Source of the DNA: Sphingomonas crocodyli | Lineage (GTDB): Bacteria > Pseudomonadota > Alphaproteobacteria > Sphingomonadales > Sphingomonadaceae | Direction: 5' to 3' | Assembly: GCF_004005865.1 (NCBI RefSeq) | Contig: NZ_SACN01000001.1 | Location: 744,001 to 808,000, forward strand | Length of the DNA: 64,000 nt | Shown here: positions 55,301 to 64,000 of the stretch, piece after piece | How the letters are laid out: every line of letters begins with the position of its first letter | Numbering within the stretch: position 1 is the first letter of the stretch | Notes under the pieces: generated by a model | Databases searched by the model: none | What the model saw: only the letters and a program-made list of their open reading frames with translations | Told to the model about the DNA's origin: nothing | Program-made: the position numbers and the translations under genes

Positions 55301-56599
55301 GAGCAATCCCCCGGCGGCGGCGTTGAGCCCGCTCACGCGGCGCGCGGTGGCGCTGACCGGGATCAGGATGCGCTTGGCATCGATCGTCGCCCGCCCTTGT
55401 GCGCGCAACCCTTCGACCGCCATCGTGCCGAAGCCGATCGAAGTCGCCGACAGATCATAAGCGATCGTGGGCGTCGCAAAGGGGCCGTCGATCGTGGCGC
55501 TGAACGCGACGTCGCGGCCGCGCACATTCTCGGCGATCGCGCCGGGGGTCAGCAGCTTGGCGGCGATCTTCAGATTGCCGAAGCGATTCTGGCCAAGATC
55601 GACAAGCCCCGATCCGTCGACCGCAAGCGCATCGGAACGCGCGGCGAAGCGGAGATCGGCGCGGCGCTCGCCGAGCGTCGCGGCGATATCGAGCGCGAGC
55701 TTGGGCGCGGTCAGCCGCTCGGCGGGGCCGGCATAGAGCGTGCCCGGCACCGCATCGCCCTTGAGCGTGAAGCGGCCGTCGCGCGCGGTAAGCCGGATGT
55801 CGGCCAGCGGCGCGTCACCCGCGCGGCCGGTGAGCGTGCCGTTCCAGGCGGCCCAGTCGCCCTGTCCCGCCAGCTTGATCGACAGCGGCTTGCCGAGCGC
55901 GGCATAGCTGTCGACCAGCCCGCCCTTCGGCGCGACGAGCGCGGCGTCGATCAGCAGTCGGTTGGCAGCGGGCATCGCATCGAGGCGCAGCGTCAGCACA
56001 TCGCCCCCGGCCGCACCCGCCGCCTTCAGCGTGCGCGCGTCGAGCGTCATGCGCGCGCGGCCGCTGGCGATATCGGCCGATCCCGCGAGGCGCGCGACAT
56101 GCAGTTTTCCGGTGACGGGCGGCTCGATCACGATCCGATCGATCGCGACCTTGCCGATCGCGACGTCGATGTCGGGCAGGATCGGCGCATCGGGATCGGG
56201 CGCAACGGGCTTGAGCGCGGGCATGCGCAGCAGGCGGATTTCGGGCGACAGCAGTTCGCGCACGTCCACCTTGCTGCTGCCCAGATAGGCGAAGGGCCGC
56301 CAGTTGACGGTAATCTCCCCAGCGCGGGCGAAGGCACCCTGCGTATCGCGCAGTTCGACGCTGCGCAGGATCATCCGGCCATAGAGCGATCCGTCGATCC
56401 GGCCGATGCCGACCCGCATGCCGGACTCGGTTTCGAAGCCCGCAACCCGATCGACCAGAAAGCGCCGGCCGGGCGCGGTGTTCAGGCCCAGCACCACGAG
56501 AAGAAGGAGCAGCAGCAGACTGGCGACGGCGATCCCCGCCCATTTGGCGACGGCCATCCAGCGTGGGCGGGCGGGTGCGGTGGTTTCGGTCTCGGCCAT
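52391..56599 (-). CDS. tamB: Translocation and assembly module protein TamB
   Basis: 1402 residues. One N-terminal signal-anchor helix (about 14-35, IAVASLLLLLLLVVLGLN), a very long beta-taco region of repeating short strands, and a C-terminal TamB (DUF490) domain of about 400 residues with GTLQVVRGTYSFAGRRFDLDEDGEVRFQGGPITDPQLDL and GSSVTSLSPTQAIQLAAALNSLRG. It spans the periplasm and works with TamA in lipid transport and outer-membrane protein insertion. Its start shares one base with the tamA stop (TGATG). Confidence 0.95.
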   Translation of the reverse strand: MAETETTAPARPRWMAVAKWAGIAVASLLLLLLLVVLGLNTAPGRRFLVDRVAGFETESGMRVGIGRIDGSLYGRMILRSVELRDTQGAFARAGEITVNWRPFAYLGSSKVDVRELLSPEIRLLRMPALKPVAPDPDAPILPDIDVAIGKVAIDRIVIEPPVTGKLHVARLAGSADIASGRARMTLDARTLKAAGAAGGDVLTLRLDAMPAANRLLIDAALVAPKGGLVDSYAALGKPLSIKLAGQGDWAAWNGTLTGRAGDAPLADIRLTARDGRFTLKGDAVPGTLYAGPAERLTAPKLALDIAATLGERRADLRFAARSDALAVDGSGLVDLGQNRFGNLKIAAKLLTPGAIAENVRGRDVAFSATIDGPFATPTIAYDLSATSIGFGTMAVEGLRAQGRATIDAKRILIPVSATARRVSGLNAAAGGLLTGLKIDGDLAWSDGRLMSDNLRLRSSQIDATALILVDPAKGRYTGAIKGRVNDYRIDGLGRISLTTDAKLVPGPKGGFGIQGVVRVLTRSLDNATLRDTLGGNAVTTARFGFDENGTASLTGLRLTAPAFTITGGSGSYNIDTGRIALNARAMSKLYGPIAVTASGTLERPLVRLRAARPGFGVDLRDVEAELRGVPTGYAVRAKGVSAYGPLDADLLVRYGRGPMGLDIRKATFAGIDLSGSLTQTRQGPFAGTLTVAGSGLNGSAVLAAAGADQRVDLDVKAAAARIPGPVPIVIGAGTITARAVLASSGPSINGRFTLQDVRQGENMINRAQGRIAYDKGRGTVALIADGRSGVPFDVQMQASLAPDRVVANAKGRANGIAFSLAAPAVATKAGADWTLQPATLVVPQGKVELSGTYGRATALKARLANMDVSIVQAFMPGLGLGGRATGTIDYSQPAGATVPAVRARLDIARFTRTAAYVVSAPVDIALLGTLGEGGGEMRALIRRGGGIVGRMQARLVPLAEGATLSERLFAAPLSGGIRYNGPAEVLWTLTGIGGQTVSGPVAVGADFGGRLDRPTLTGVVRANALRYQNDTYGTVISDLAIDGRFTQSSLILTKLTGKAGAGSLSASGTIGLDAASGFPSDLKAELRRAQLARSDALGATVSGTIAITNSKAAGALIKGDLTIPEARYQIIRQGAAEVPELTGIRRRTDQPVKPGAAQDGGVPSDWKLDIRIRADNKLFVSGMGLEAEWATDLRVGGTATDPRVTGTLQVVRGTYSFAGRRFDLDEDGEVRFQGGPITDPQLDLSADTTVEGVTATINIGGRAMNPQVTFTSTPNLPQDEVLSRLLFGSSVTSLSPTQAIQLAAALNSLRGSGGGLNPLGKLRSASGIDRLRVLGADKTAGRGTALAAGQYISNDIYVEIITDARGFTATQLEIALSKALSILSQTGSFGGSNVGLRYSKDY

Positions 56600-58623
56600 C
56601 AGAAGGCCTGCCCGATCGAAATGTAGAGCGCGAGCTTGGATTCGCCCGGCTGCCGGTTGATCGGTGTCGCGACGTCGATCCGGAACGGCCCGAAATTGGT
56701 GTAGTAGCGCACGCCGATACCCGCACCGTAGCGCATATTCTTGATCGACGGGGTCGAGGATTCGCCGACCCGGCCCGCATCGAAGAAGGGCACGATGCCA
56801 TAATCGCCGAAGCGGTAGCGCGCCTCGAGCGCAAACTCGGTCAGCGATCGGCCGCCGATCGGCTTGTCATCGATATCCTTGGGGCCAAGCTGCTGATAGC
56901 CGAAGCCGCGCACCGATCCGCCGCCGCCCGAATAGAGCCGCCGCGACGGCGCGATATCGTCGCGCGCCGCGCCCAGGATCGATCCGACACGCGCACGGCC
57001 GGCCAGCGTGATCGCATCGCTGATCGGATAATAAGCGCTGCCTTCGGCGAGCATCCGGCCATAGAAATCGAAGCCGCCGCCGCTGCGCTTCTGCGCCTCC
57101 GGGCTGACCCGCGCGGACAGGCGGAAGCCCTTGGTCGGATCGAGCTGGCTGTTCGATCGATCATAGCCGATCTGCAGCGGGATCGCGGCGATGAAATAGG
57201 TGTTGCGATCGCGATCGAGCGTGGCGGCCTCGAACGGGGTTTCGCGCGTGGCGATCAATTCGCCGCCCACGCTCCACGTCCAGCGTTTCTGGAAGATCGG
57301 GGTGCTCTGCCGCGACAGGCTGCCCGACAAAGTGAGCGTCTGCGCATTATACGCATCGAAATCCTGCCGCGCGACCGAGGCGCCGAGCGCGAAGACCCGA
57401 TCGCGCTGCCCGGCATTCGATCGGCGGAAGGTGGTGCCCAGGCTCTGCTGCAGCGTGCCCGCCACCGCCTCGACCGTCAGCGCGCCTTCGGGCGGGAACA
57501 TGTTGCGATGGGTCCACGAACCTGTGAGCTTGATGCCCTCGCCGGTGCCGTAGCCCGCGCTGGCCGCAAGTTGCCGTGCGGGGCCTTTGGTCTGCGTCAC
57601 CAGCACGTCGACAATCTCGGTGCCGTCGGCGGCCTTCTGGCCGGTCCGCACCGGCTCGATCGCGCTGGTGCCGAGCAGGCTCGTCGCGATCAGCGCCTGA
57701 CGTAGATCGTCGATCTGGCGGCTGTCATACAGTTCGCCGCGATCGAAGCGGCTGATCACGGTCAGATGGTCGGGCGTGAAAACCGGATCGCCATCGGTGC
57801 GGATCGATCCGAAACTCGATTTCGGCCCGGCATCGACGGGCAGGCTGTAATCGCCGCGATGGTTGCGCTCGTCGAGCAATATGTCGCGCTGCCCGACCTT
57901 GACGAAGGGGTAGCCGGCTTCGGGCAGGCGCAGCGCGATCTTTGCCTCGCCGCTCTGGATATCGGCGGCGACGATCGGATCGCCCGTCTTGATCGCCAAT
58001 GCCTCGCGCGCGATGCCCGTCGGCTCGGGCTCTGCGCCGGTGATGCGGATATCGCCCAGGCTGTAGCGCGGCCCCGGCGTCGCCTTCAGCTGCACCGTCA
58101 GGCTGTTGGTCGCATTGGGCAGCGTGTCGATCGTCGTGCTGGCGATGGCGTCATAATAGCCCTCGCTGCGCATCAGCCGCTCGGCAAGCTGGACATCTTC
58201 GTCGGCGCGGGCGGAGACCTGCGCGGCATTGGCGGCGTCGCGTCCATCGCTCAGCAAGGCGGAAAGATCGCGAAACTCGCTTTCGAGCCCGATCGCCTTC
58301 AGCCCCTCGATGACCAGTTTGTAGCGAACCTCGGGCGCCTTCTCGTCGGCCGTGTCGGTCGCCGGCGGCGGATTGGTATCGAAGGTCGCCATCGACGGAA
58401 GCGGCGCGGTCAGTTCGGGATCGGCGGCGGGGGCCGCATCGGGCGTGGCTTCAACAGGGGGAGCAGCAGTCGCCGACAACGGAGGCAGGCTCGCGTCGAA
58501 GGCGGGGTCGCTCAGCAAAGCATCGTTGGATTGGGCATTGGCAATCGACGCCAGACCCATGCCGGCGCTGCACATCAACCGCAGCGAACTGAACCGCAAA
58601 CCAATCCCCCTTGCCGCGCACAC
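56599..58623 (-). CDS. tamA: Outer membrane assembly protein TamA (Omp85 family)
   Basis: 674 residues. After the signal peptide there is an unusual stretch rich in proline, alanine, aspartate and threonine (about 40-95, PPVEATPDAAPAADPELTAP), then POTRA domains and a 16-strand barrel with the RYSGGGGSVRGFGYQ-like motif (RRLYSGGGGSVRGFGYQQLGP, here the conserved VRGF of Omp85) and the terminal strand ending IGQAF with terminal phenylalanine. Works with TamB downstream. Upstream of it lies 201 bp with the divergent fadE promoter region. Confidence 0.93.
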   Translation of the reverse strand: MCAARGIGLRFSSLRLMCSAGMGLASIANAQSNDALLSDPAFDASLPPLSATAAPPVEATPDAAPAADPELTAPLPSMATFDTNPPPATDTADEKAPEVRYKLVIEGLKAIGLESEFRDLSALLSDGRDAANAAQVSARADEDVQLAERLMRSEGYYDAIASTTIDTLPNATNSLTVQLKATPGPRYSLGDIRITGAEPEPTGIAREALAIKTGDPIVAADIQSGEAKIALRLPEAGYPFVKVGQRDILLDERNHRGDYSLPVDAGPKSSFGSIRTDGDPVFTPDHLTVISRFDRGELYDSRQIDDLRQALIATSLLGTSAIEPVRTGQKAADGTEIVDVLVTQTKGPARQLAASAGYGTGEGIKLTGSWTHRNMFPPEGALTVEAVAGTLQQSLGTTFRRSNAGQRDRVFALGASVARQDFDAYNAQTLTLSGSLSRQSTPIFQKRWTWSVGGELIATRETPFEAATLDRDRNTYFIAAIPLQIGYDRSNSQLDPTKGFRLSARVSPEAQKRSGGGFDFYGRMLAEGSAYYPISDAITLAGRARVGSILGAARDDIAPSRRLYSGGGGSVRGFGYQQLGPKDIDDKPIGGRSLTEFALEARYRFGDYGIVPFFDAGRVGESSTPSIKNMRYGAGIGVRYYTNFGPFRIDVATPINRQPGESKLALYISIGQAF

Positions 58624-58824
58624 CCCGGCCTTTGCCGGTCGCGAACGCCTTCTCAGCGCGACAAAGGCTGAACCGCTTCAATGTTCCTGCGAGACATAAA
58701 ATTTCCGCCACCCGCACCTTTCCCGCGCCGGATGGTGCGGGCGTGCTGGATGTTCGGAGCGATCCGGTGCCGTGATGCGGAGCCGATCGGCGCGTGCTTC
58801 GTTGGCAGGTCGAAGGAATTGATC

Positions 58825-61068
58825 ATGCCCATCACCGCCATCCGCCGCGAACTCGTGTCCCGCCCAATCTTCTCGCTGGTCGGCGGCGCCATGCCGCAAT
58901 TGTCGCCGACCGAAAGCGAAGCGATCGATGCCGGGGACGCGTGGCTCGACGCAACGATCTTCACCGGAAATCCGGACTGGTCCGAGCTGCTCGATGTTCC
59001 CAAGGCCGAACTGAGCGCCGAGGAGCAGGCCTTCCTCGATGGCCCGGTCGAGCGCTTCTGCGCGATGATCGATGACTGGCGGGTGATGTGGGAGGATCGC
59101 GATCTTCCGCCCGAAGCCTGGGACTATCTGAAGAAGGAACGCTTCTTCGGGATGATCATCCCGAAGCAATATGGCGGTCTGGGCTTCTCGGCCTTTGCGC
59201 ATAGCGAGGTGGTGCGGAAGATTTCGTCGCGATCGGTGACGGCGGCGGTGACCGCGATGGTGCCCAATTCGCTCGGCCCCGGCGAGTTGCTGGTCGCCTT
59301 CGGCACCGATGCGCAGCGGGATCATTGGCTGCCGCGCCTTGCCGACGGGCGCGAGATACCCTGTTTCGGCCTGACCAGCGCCGAAGCCGGATCGGATGCC
59401 GCGGCGATGACCGATATCGGCGTGGTCTGCCGGGGTAACTGGCAGGGTCGCGAAGTCATCGGCATCCGCCTGAACTTCGCGAAGCGCTATATCACGCTCT
59501 CCCCGATCGCGACCGTGCTGGGCCTCGCCTTCAAGCTGCGTGATCCCGACCATCTTCTGGGTGAGCAGGAGGAGATCGGCATCACGGTCGCGCTGGTGCC
59601 CACTGACCTGCCCGGCGTCACACGCGGCCGCCGCCACCTGCCCTCGATGCAGCCGTTCCAGAACGGACCGATCAGCGGCGAGGACGTGTTCGTGCCGCTC
59701 GATCTCGTCATCGGCGGCGCCGAGCGCGTGGGCCAGGGCTGGAAAATGCTGATGAGCGCGCTCGCAGCCGGACGCGGCGTTTCGTTGCCCTCCCTGTCGG
59801 CGGCGGCGGCGGCTTTTGCAGCGCACACCACCGGCGCCTATGCTCGTGTCCGCGCGCAATTCGGCCTGCCGATCGGCAAGTTCGAAGGGATACAGGAGCG
59901 GCTCGCGCGGATTGCGGGCAACGCCTATGTGCTCGATGGTGCGCGGCGGCTGACCTGCGCGGGGCTCGATCAGGGGCGCCACCCGGCGGTGATCGCGTCG
60001 ATCATGAAGCTGCATGCGACCGAACGGATGCGCCAGGTCGTCAACGACGCGATGGACGTTCATGGCGGCAAGGCGATCATGGAGGGGCCGGGCAATTATC
60101 TCGCCGGGCAATATCGCGCGGTGCCCGTGGGTATCACCGTCGAGGGCGCGAACATCCTGACCCGCAGCCTGATGGTGTTCGGGCAGGGCGCGATCCGCGC
60201 GCATCCCTATCTGCTCGACGAGATCCGCGCGGTGGGCGACAGCGATCCGGCGCAGGGGCTCGTCCGTTTCGACGACAAGCTTTGGCGGCATGTCGGCCAT
60301 TTCATCCGCACCGCGCTGCGCGCCACCGTCCGCAGCTGGACCGGCGGGTTGTTCGCCCCCGCGCCCGCCAAGGCCGGCAAGGCGCGGCGCTTCTACCGTC
60401 AGCTGTCGCGCTACTCGGCCGCCTTCGCGCTGACATCGGACATCGCCTTCCTGACGCTGGGCGGCGAACTCAAGCGGCGCGAGCTGCTGTCGGCCCGGCT
60501 GGGCGACATATTGTCCGAAATCTATCTCGCATCCGCCGCGCTCAAGCGCTGGCATGACGAGGGCCAGCAGAAGGCGGACTGGCCGCTGCTCGACTATGCG
60601 ATGGCGACCAGCTTCGCGACGATCGAGCAGAGATTCGACGAGATTTTGGCGAACCTGCCTTATCCGCCTATCCGCGTCGCGCTGCGGGTCTTTATCATGC
60701 CCTTCGGCCGTCGCCGGCGCGGGCCGAGCGACCGGCTTGTCCGACAGGTCGCCGATCTGCTGCTGGCACCATCGGCTACGCGCGATCGGCTGACGTCGGG
60801 ATTGTATTTCGGGACCGAGAGCGAGCCGGTCGGACAACTCGGCCGGGCCTTCAGGCTGGTCGATGCGGCCCAGCCGATCCGCGACCGACTGCGCAAGGCC
60901 GGCCACAAGGATTGGCGAAGCGCACAAGCCAAGGGTCTCGTAACCGACGCCGAAGCGGAGCAGCTGGGTGCGGCGGAAGACGCCGTTGCCGCCATCGTCG
61001 CGGTCGATGATTTCGCGGCGGAGGAACTGACGCAGCACGACATGGCCTATCGCCAGGCGGCGGAGTGA
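58825..61068 (+). CDS. fadE: Acyl-CoA dehydrogenase, FadE family
   Basis: About 747 residues from ATG 58825. It follows E. coli FadE closely after that protein's N-terminal membrane helix: EAIDAGDAWLDATIFTGNPDW, FFGMIIPKQYGGLGFSAFAHS, PNSLGPGELL, CFGLTSAEAGSDAAAMTD, VPFQNGP-type PFQNGPISGEDVFVP and TVEGANILTRSLMVFGQGAI, then the long C-terminal DUF1974 domain. First step of fatty acid beta-oxidation. The membrane helix of E. coli FadE is missing; in-frame starts back to 58681 add no convincing helix. Divergent from tamA. Confidence 0.92.
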   Translation: MPITAIRRELVSRPIFSLVGGAMPQLSPTESEAIDAGDAWLDATIFTGNPDWSELLDVPKAELSAEEQAFLDGPVERFCAMIDDWRVMWEDRDLPPEAWDYLKKERFFGMIIPKQYGGLGFSAFAHSEVVRKISSRSVTAAVTAMVPNSLGPGELLVAFGTDAQRDHWLPRLADGREIPCFGLTSAEAGSDAAAMTDIGVVCRGNWQGREVIGIRLNFAKRYITLSPIATVLGLAFKLRDPDHLLGEQEEIGITVALVPTDLPGVTRGRRHLPSMQPFQNGPISGEDVFVPLDLVIGGAERVGQGWKMLMSALAAGRGVSLPSLSAAAAAFAAHTTGAYARVRAQFGLPIGKFEGIQERLARIAGNAYVLDGARRLTCAGLDQGRHPAVIASIMKLHATERMRQVVNDAMDVHGGKAIMEGPGNYLAGQYRAVPVGITVEGANILTRSLMVFGQGAIRAHPYLLDEIRAVGDSDPAQGLVRFDDKLWRHVGHFIRTALRATVRSWTGGLFAPAPAKAGKARRFYRQLSRYSAAFALTSDIAFLTLGGELKRRELLSARLGDILSEIYLASAALKRWHDEGQQKADWPLLDYAMATSFATIEQRFDEILANLPYPPIRVALRVFIMPFGRRRRGPSDRLVRQVADLLLAPSATRDRLTSGLYFGTESEPVGQLGRAFRLVDAAQPIRDRLRKAGHKDWRSAQAKGLVTDAEAEQLGAAEDAVAAIVAVDDFAAEELTQHDMAYRQAAE

Positions 61069-61099
61069 GGCCCGGACCGAGACATCGGATAGGTTTTCG

Positions 61100-61124
61100 G
61101 AACTCCGGCACCGCGTAAAGGTTG
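61100..61124 (+). promoter_or_regulatory. Possible EcfG (general stress) promoter
   Basis: GGAAC at 61100-61104 and GTT at 61122-61124 with a 17-base spacer match the alphaproteobacterial EcfG pattern. It stands 66 bp upstream of the hybrid kinase start and points toward it. Confidence 0.4.
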
Positions 61125-61189
61125 GATGCCGTCGCAAACAATTGCGGGATCGGCATGACTCGGGGGCCACGCGTGACTATTCGGTTTTC

Positions 61190-64000
61190 ATGAGCTCGAT
61201 CTTTTCGCCGCCGCCGGCCGACCGGAACATGGCCGACGCCGTGCGCGCCTTCGATTGGCGTGCCACCCCTTTGGGTGCGCGCGAAAGCTGGCCAGTCTCG
61301 CTGCGCACGACCGTCGATCTCATGCTCCCGTCGCGCTTTGCGATGTTCGTCGCCTGGGGGCCGGAGCAGACCTTTCTGTACAACGATTCCTACGCGCCCT
61401 TTCTGGGCGCGCGCCACGGCCATGCTCTGGGCAGGCCGATGCGCGAGGTCTGGCCCGAAATCTCGGACGATCTCGGCCCGCTGATGGACAGGGCGCTGTC
61501 CGGTGAGACCGTCGCGGTCGAGGACATGCCGCTCACCATGACCCGCAACGGCTATGCCGAAGAGACGTGGTGGAGCTTCTCCTACAGCCCATTGCGCGAT
61601 GATGATGGCAACATCGTCGGCGTCCTCGACGTCGCGGTCGATACCACGCGCAAGTTTACCGACGCGCGCCGGATCGCCGAGGAGGCGGCCAAGCTCATCG
61701 AGAGCGAAACGCGCTTCAGCGCTTTGGTTCGCTCGACCACCGACGTGATCTATCAGATGAGCGCCGACTGGCAGGAGATGCGCCAGCTCGACGGCCGCGG
61801 CTTCCTCGCCGATACCGAGGCGCCCTCGGTCCGCTGGCTCGAAACCTACCTGCCGGTCGAGGACAGGCCGGGCATCCTCGAGGCGATCGACGAGGCTGTC
61901 CGCACCAAGAAACCCTTCGTCCTCGAGCATCGCGTGCGCCAGGCCGATGGAACGATCGGCTGGACACTCTCACGCGCTGTCCCGATCCTCGATGCGGCAG
62001 GCGAGATCGTCGAATGGTTCGGCACCGCCACCGATGTGACCGCCGCGCGTGCCTCGCGCGATGCGCTTGCGACCAGCCAGGAAAAGCTCGAACTCGCGAC
62101 CCGCGCGGCGCGCATGGGCCAGTTCGACTATTGGCCGCAGACCGGGCGGCTCGAATGGGACGTGCGGTGCAAGGAGCTGTTCGGGCTGAACCCCGATGCC
62201 GCGATCACCTATGAGACCGCCTTCCTCGCGGGGCTTCATCCCGACGATCGGGGCGGGGCCGATGCGGCGGTCCGCGCTTCGCTCGATCCGAACGGCAATC
62301 GCCTGTTCGACACCGAATATCGCACGATCGGGATCGAGGACGGGATCGAACGGCATATCCATGCCCAGGGCATCGCGATGTTCGACGACGATCTGCCCAT
62401 CCGCCTGATCGGCACGGTGCAGGACGTGACGGCGGATCGCACGGCCCAGGCGGCTCTGCGCGAAGTCGAGCAACGGCTTCGGCTGGCAGGCCGGGCAACC
62501 AACGACGCGGTGTGGGATTGGGATTTCCGCACCAATCACGTCACCTGGAACATCGCGCTCGAACATGCCTATGGCCACAGGCTCGCGCAGGTCGAGCCGA
62601 CCGGCGAATGGTGGCTCGAACATATCCACCCAGACGATCGGGTCCGCGTCCATGACAGCATCCATCATGTGATCGATGGTGACGGCACCGACTGGAGCGA
62701 CGAATATCGCTTCGCCCGAGCGGACGGCAGCTACGCCGATGTCTTCGACCGCGGCTATGTGCTGCGTGACGAGGCGGGCGCCCCGCAACGCATGGTCGGC
62801 GCGATGCTCGATGTCTCCGATCGCAAGGCGATCGAGCGGCGGTTGACCGAGGAAGTCGTCGAAACCGCCGCCGAACGCGATCGCGCCGAAGAAGCGCTGC
62901 GCCAGTCGCAGAAGATGGAGGCCGTCGGCCAGCTCACCGGCGGCCTGGCGCATGACTTCAACAATCTGCTGACCGGCATCTCCGGCGCGCTGGAGATGAT
63001 GCAGGTGCGTATCGCTCAGGGGCGCGTGACCGAACTGGAGAAATATTCGGTCGCGGCCCACGGCGCGGTGCGGCGCGCGGCGGCGCTTACCCATCGCCTG
63101 CTCGCTTTCTCACGCCGGCAGACGCTCGATCCCAAGCCGACCGACGTCAACAAGCTGATCTTCGGGATCGAGGAACTGATCCGCCGCACGGTGGGGCCGC
63201 AGGTCGAGGTGGAGACCGTCGGCAAGGCGGGCGTGTGGACCACCTTGGTCGATCCCAACCAGCTGGAAAACGCGATCATCAACCTGTGCATCAACGCGCG
63301 CGACGCGATGCCCGACGGTGGGCGGATCACGATCGAGACCGCGAACAAGTGGCTCGATCAGCGTGCGGCGCGCGAACGCGATCTCGATCCCGGCCAATAT
63401 GTCTCGATCTGCGTGACCGATACCGGCACGGGCATGAGCGCCGATGTGGTCAGCCATGCCTTCGATCCGTTCTTCACCACCAAGCCGATGGGCGAGGGGA
63501 CCGGCCTTGGCCTGTCGATGATCTACGGCTTTGCGCGGCAATCGGGCGGGCAGGTTCGGATCTATACCGAGCTAGGCATGGGCACGACGATGTGCATCTA
63601 CCTGCCCCGTCACCTCGCAAACGAAGGCGAGGACGACGTGATGGACGGCGTCGAGCCGCTCGCGACGATCGGAGAAGCAGGTTCATCGGCCAATGGCTGC
63701 GTGCTGGTCGTCGATGACGAACCGACCGTGCGGATGCTTGTCGTCGAGGTGGCCGAAGAACTTGGCTATGATGTGCTGGAGGCGTTCGACGGTCCCAGCG
63801 CGATGCGGCTGATCCAGAACCATTCGGGCATCGATCTTCTGATCACCGATGTCGGCCTGCCGGGTGGCATGAACGGCCGTCAGGTGGCGGACGCGATGCT
63901 CGCGCAGCATCCGCTGCTCAAGATCCTTTTCATCACCGGCTATGCCGAAAATGCTGTGATCGGGAATGGCCAGCTGTCGCCCAATATGGCCCTAGTGACC
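61190..64000 (+). CDS. PAS hybrid histidine kinase, partial (runs off right edge)
   Basis: At least 937 codons from ATG 61190, open to the window edge. Domains in order: a PAS-like N-terminus ([39 protein letters not shown]), three more PAS/PAC units ending near [19 protein letters not shown] and [10 protein letters not shown], a HisKA with phospho-acceptor H588 ([14 protein letters not shown]), an ATPase domain ([40 protein letters not shown]) and a receiver with D887 ([11 protein letters not shown]). No membrane helix, so it is cytoplasmic. The signal and the cognate regulator are unknown. Confidence 0.9.
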   Translation, partial: MSSIFSPPPADRNMADAVRAFDWRATPLGARESWPVSLRTTVDLMLPSRFAMFVAWGPEQTFLYNDSYAPFLGARHGHALGRPMREVWPEISDDLGPLMDRALSGETVAVEDMPLTMTRNGYAEETWWSFSYSPLRDDDGNIVGVLDVAVDTTRKFTDARRIAEEAAKLIESETRFSALVRSTTDVIYQMSADWQEMRQLDGRGFLADTEAPSVRWLETYLPVEDRPGILEAIDEAVRTKKPFVLEHRVRQADGTIGWTLSRAVPILDAAGEIVEWFGTATDVTAARASRDALATSQEKLELATRAARMGQFDYWPQTGRLEWDVRCKELFGLNPDAAITYETAFLAGLHPDDRGGADAAVRASLDPNGNRLFDTEYRTIGIEDGIERHIHAQGIAMFDDDLPIRLIGTVQDVTADRTAQAALREVEQRLRLAGRATNDAVWDWDFRTNHVTWNIALEHAYGHRLAQVEPTGEWWLEHIHPDDRVRVHDSIHHVIDGDGTDWSDEYRFARADGSYADVFDRGYVLRDEAGAPQRMVGAMLDVSDRKAIERRLTEEVVETAAERDRAEEALRQSQKMEAVGQLTGGLAHDFNNLLTGISGALEMMQVRIAQGRVTELEKYSVAAHGAVRRAAALTHRLLAFSRRQTLDPKPTDVNKLIFGIEELIRRTVGPQVEVETVGKAGVWTTLVDPNQLENAIINLCINARDAMPDGGRITIETANKWLDQRAARERDLDPGQYVSICVTDTGTGMSADVVSHAFDPFFTTKPMGEGTGLGLSMIYGFARQSGGQVRIYTELGMGTTMCIYLPRHLANEGEDDVMDGVEPLATIGEAGSSANGCVLVVDDEPTVRMLVVEVAEELGYDVLEAFDGPSAMRLIQNHSGIDLLITDVGLPGGMNGRQVADAMLAQHPLLKILFITGYAENAVIGNGQLSPNMALVT

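Noticed and set aside
58678..61170. 830-codon open frame antisense to fadE
   Set aside because: Arginine/histidine/glutamine-rich shadow of fadE without any recognisable domain.

Overview
The window looks like chromosome of an alphaproteobacterium of the Sphingomonadaceae (Sphingomonas/Rhizorhabdus-like). The grounds are high GC with heavy GATC-rich codon use, a NasS-NasT nitrate cluster, a TamA-TamB pair, a FadE-type acyl-CoA dehydrogenase, TonB-dependent transport and quinoprotein alcohol oxidation. The genus call is inference, because no rRNA or complete tRNA lies in the window.

Region 1 (1-5093) is the right end of an integrated element. It holds a P4-type tyrosine integrase, three 12-bp direct repeats upstream of it, a 24-bp copy of a tRNA-Ser 3' end as attachment site, and a compact operon of two excisionase-like HTH proteins, a primase-polymerase and a partial GTG-started gene running off the left edge. 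One low-GC gene of unknown function is the only visible cargo candidate. A 600-bp stretch without a convincing gene (5094-5700) follows.

Region 2 (5701-19629) carries a PQQ-type sugar dehydrogenase lipoprotein with a membrane partner, a translationally coupled caa3-type oxidase operon (CoxB-cytochrome c fusion, subunit I-III fusion, small membrane protein, CtaG, triheme cytochrome), and housekeeping or stress genes: inositol-phosphatase and diacylglycerol-kinase families, DedA, an APC permease, a KGG-repeat protein, MgtC, and a heme-oxygenase-like diiron protein coupled to a 70-residue partner.

Region 3 (19697-30668) is a one-strand nitrate assimilation cluster: nasT, nasS, narK-type transporter, porin, nirB, nirD, nasA, cobA. 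Two separate leaders, before narK and before nirB, each show two hexaloop hairpins with A1 and G4. In each, the second hairpin overlaps the 5' arm of an intrinsic terminator, as expected for NasT (ANTAR) antitermination.

Region 4 (30779-50816) is a periplasmic ethanol oxidation cluster: quinoprotein alcohol dehydrogenase, cytochrome c550, pseudoazurin, aldehyde dehydrogenase, acetyl-CoA synthetase, a TonB-dependent receptor, a porin, the quinoprotein accessory trio (SoxYZ-like carrier, metallohydrolase, C-x3-C-W rhodanese), and a NosP-NahK-LuxR signalling set. No pqq synthesis genes are present. A 14-bp motif close to CCTTTGGTACAA lies in the same orientation 70-140 bp before four of its transcription units and may define the regulon.

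Region 5 (50950-64000) has an E. coli-type phosphatidylserine decarboxylase, an RNase H-like protein, a small Cys-x2-Cys protein, tamB-tamA, fadE, and a large PAS hybrid histidine kinase cut by the right edge and preceded by a possible EcfG-type promoter.
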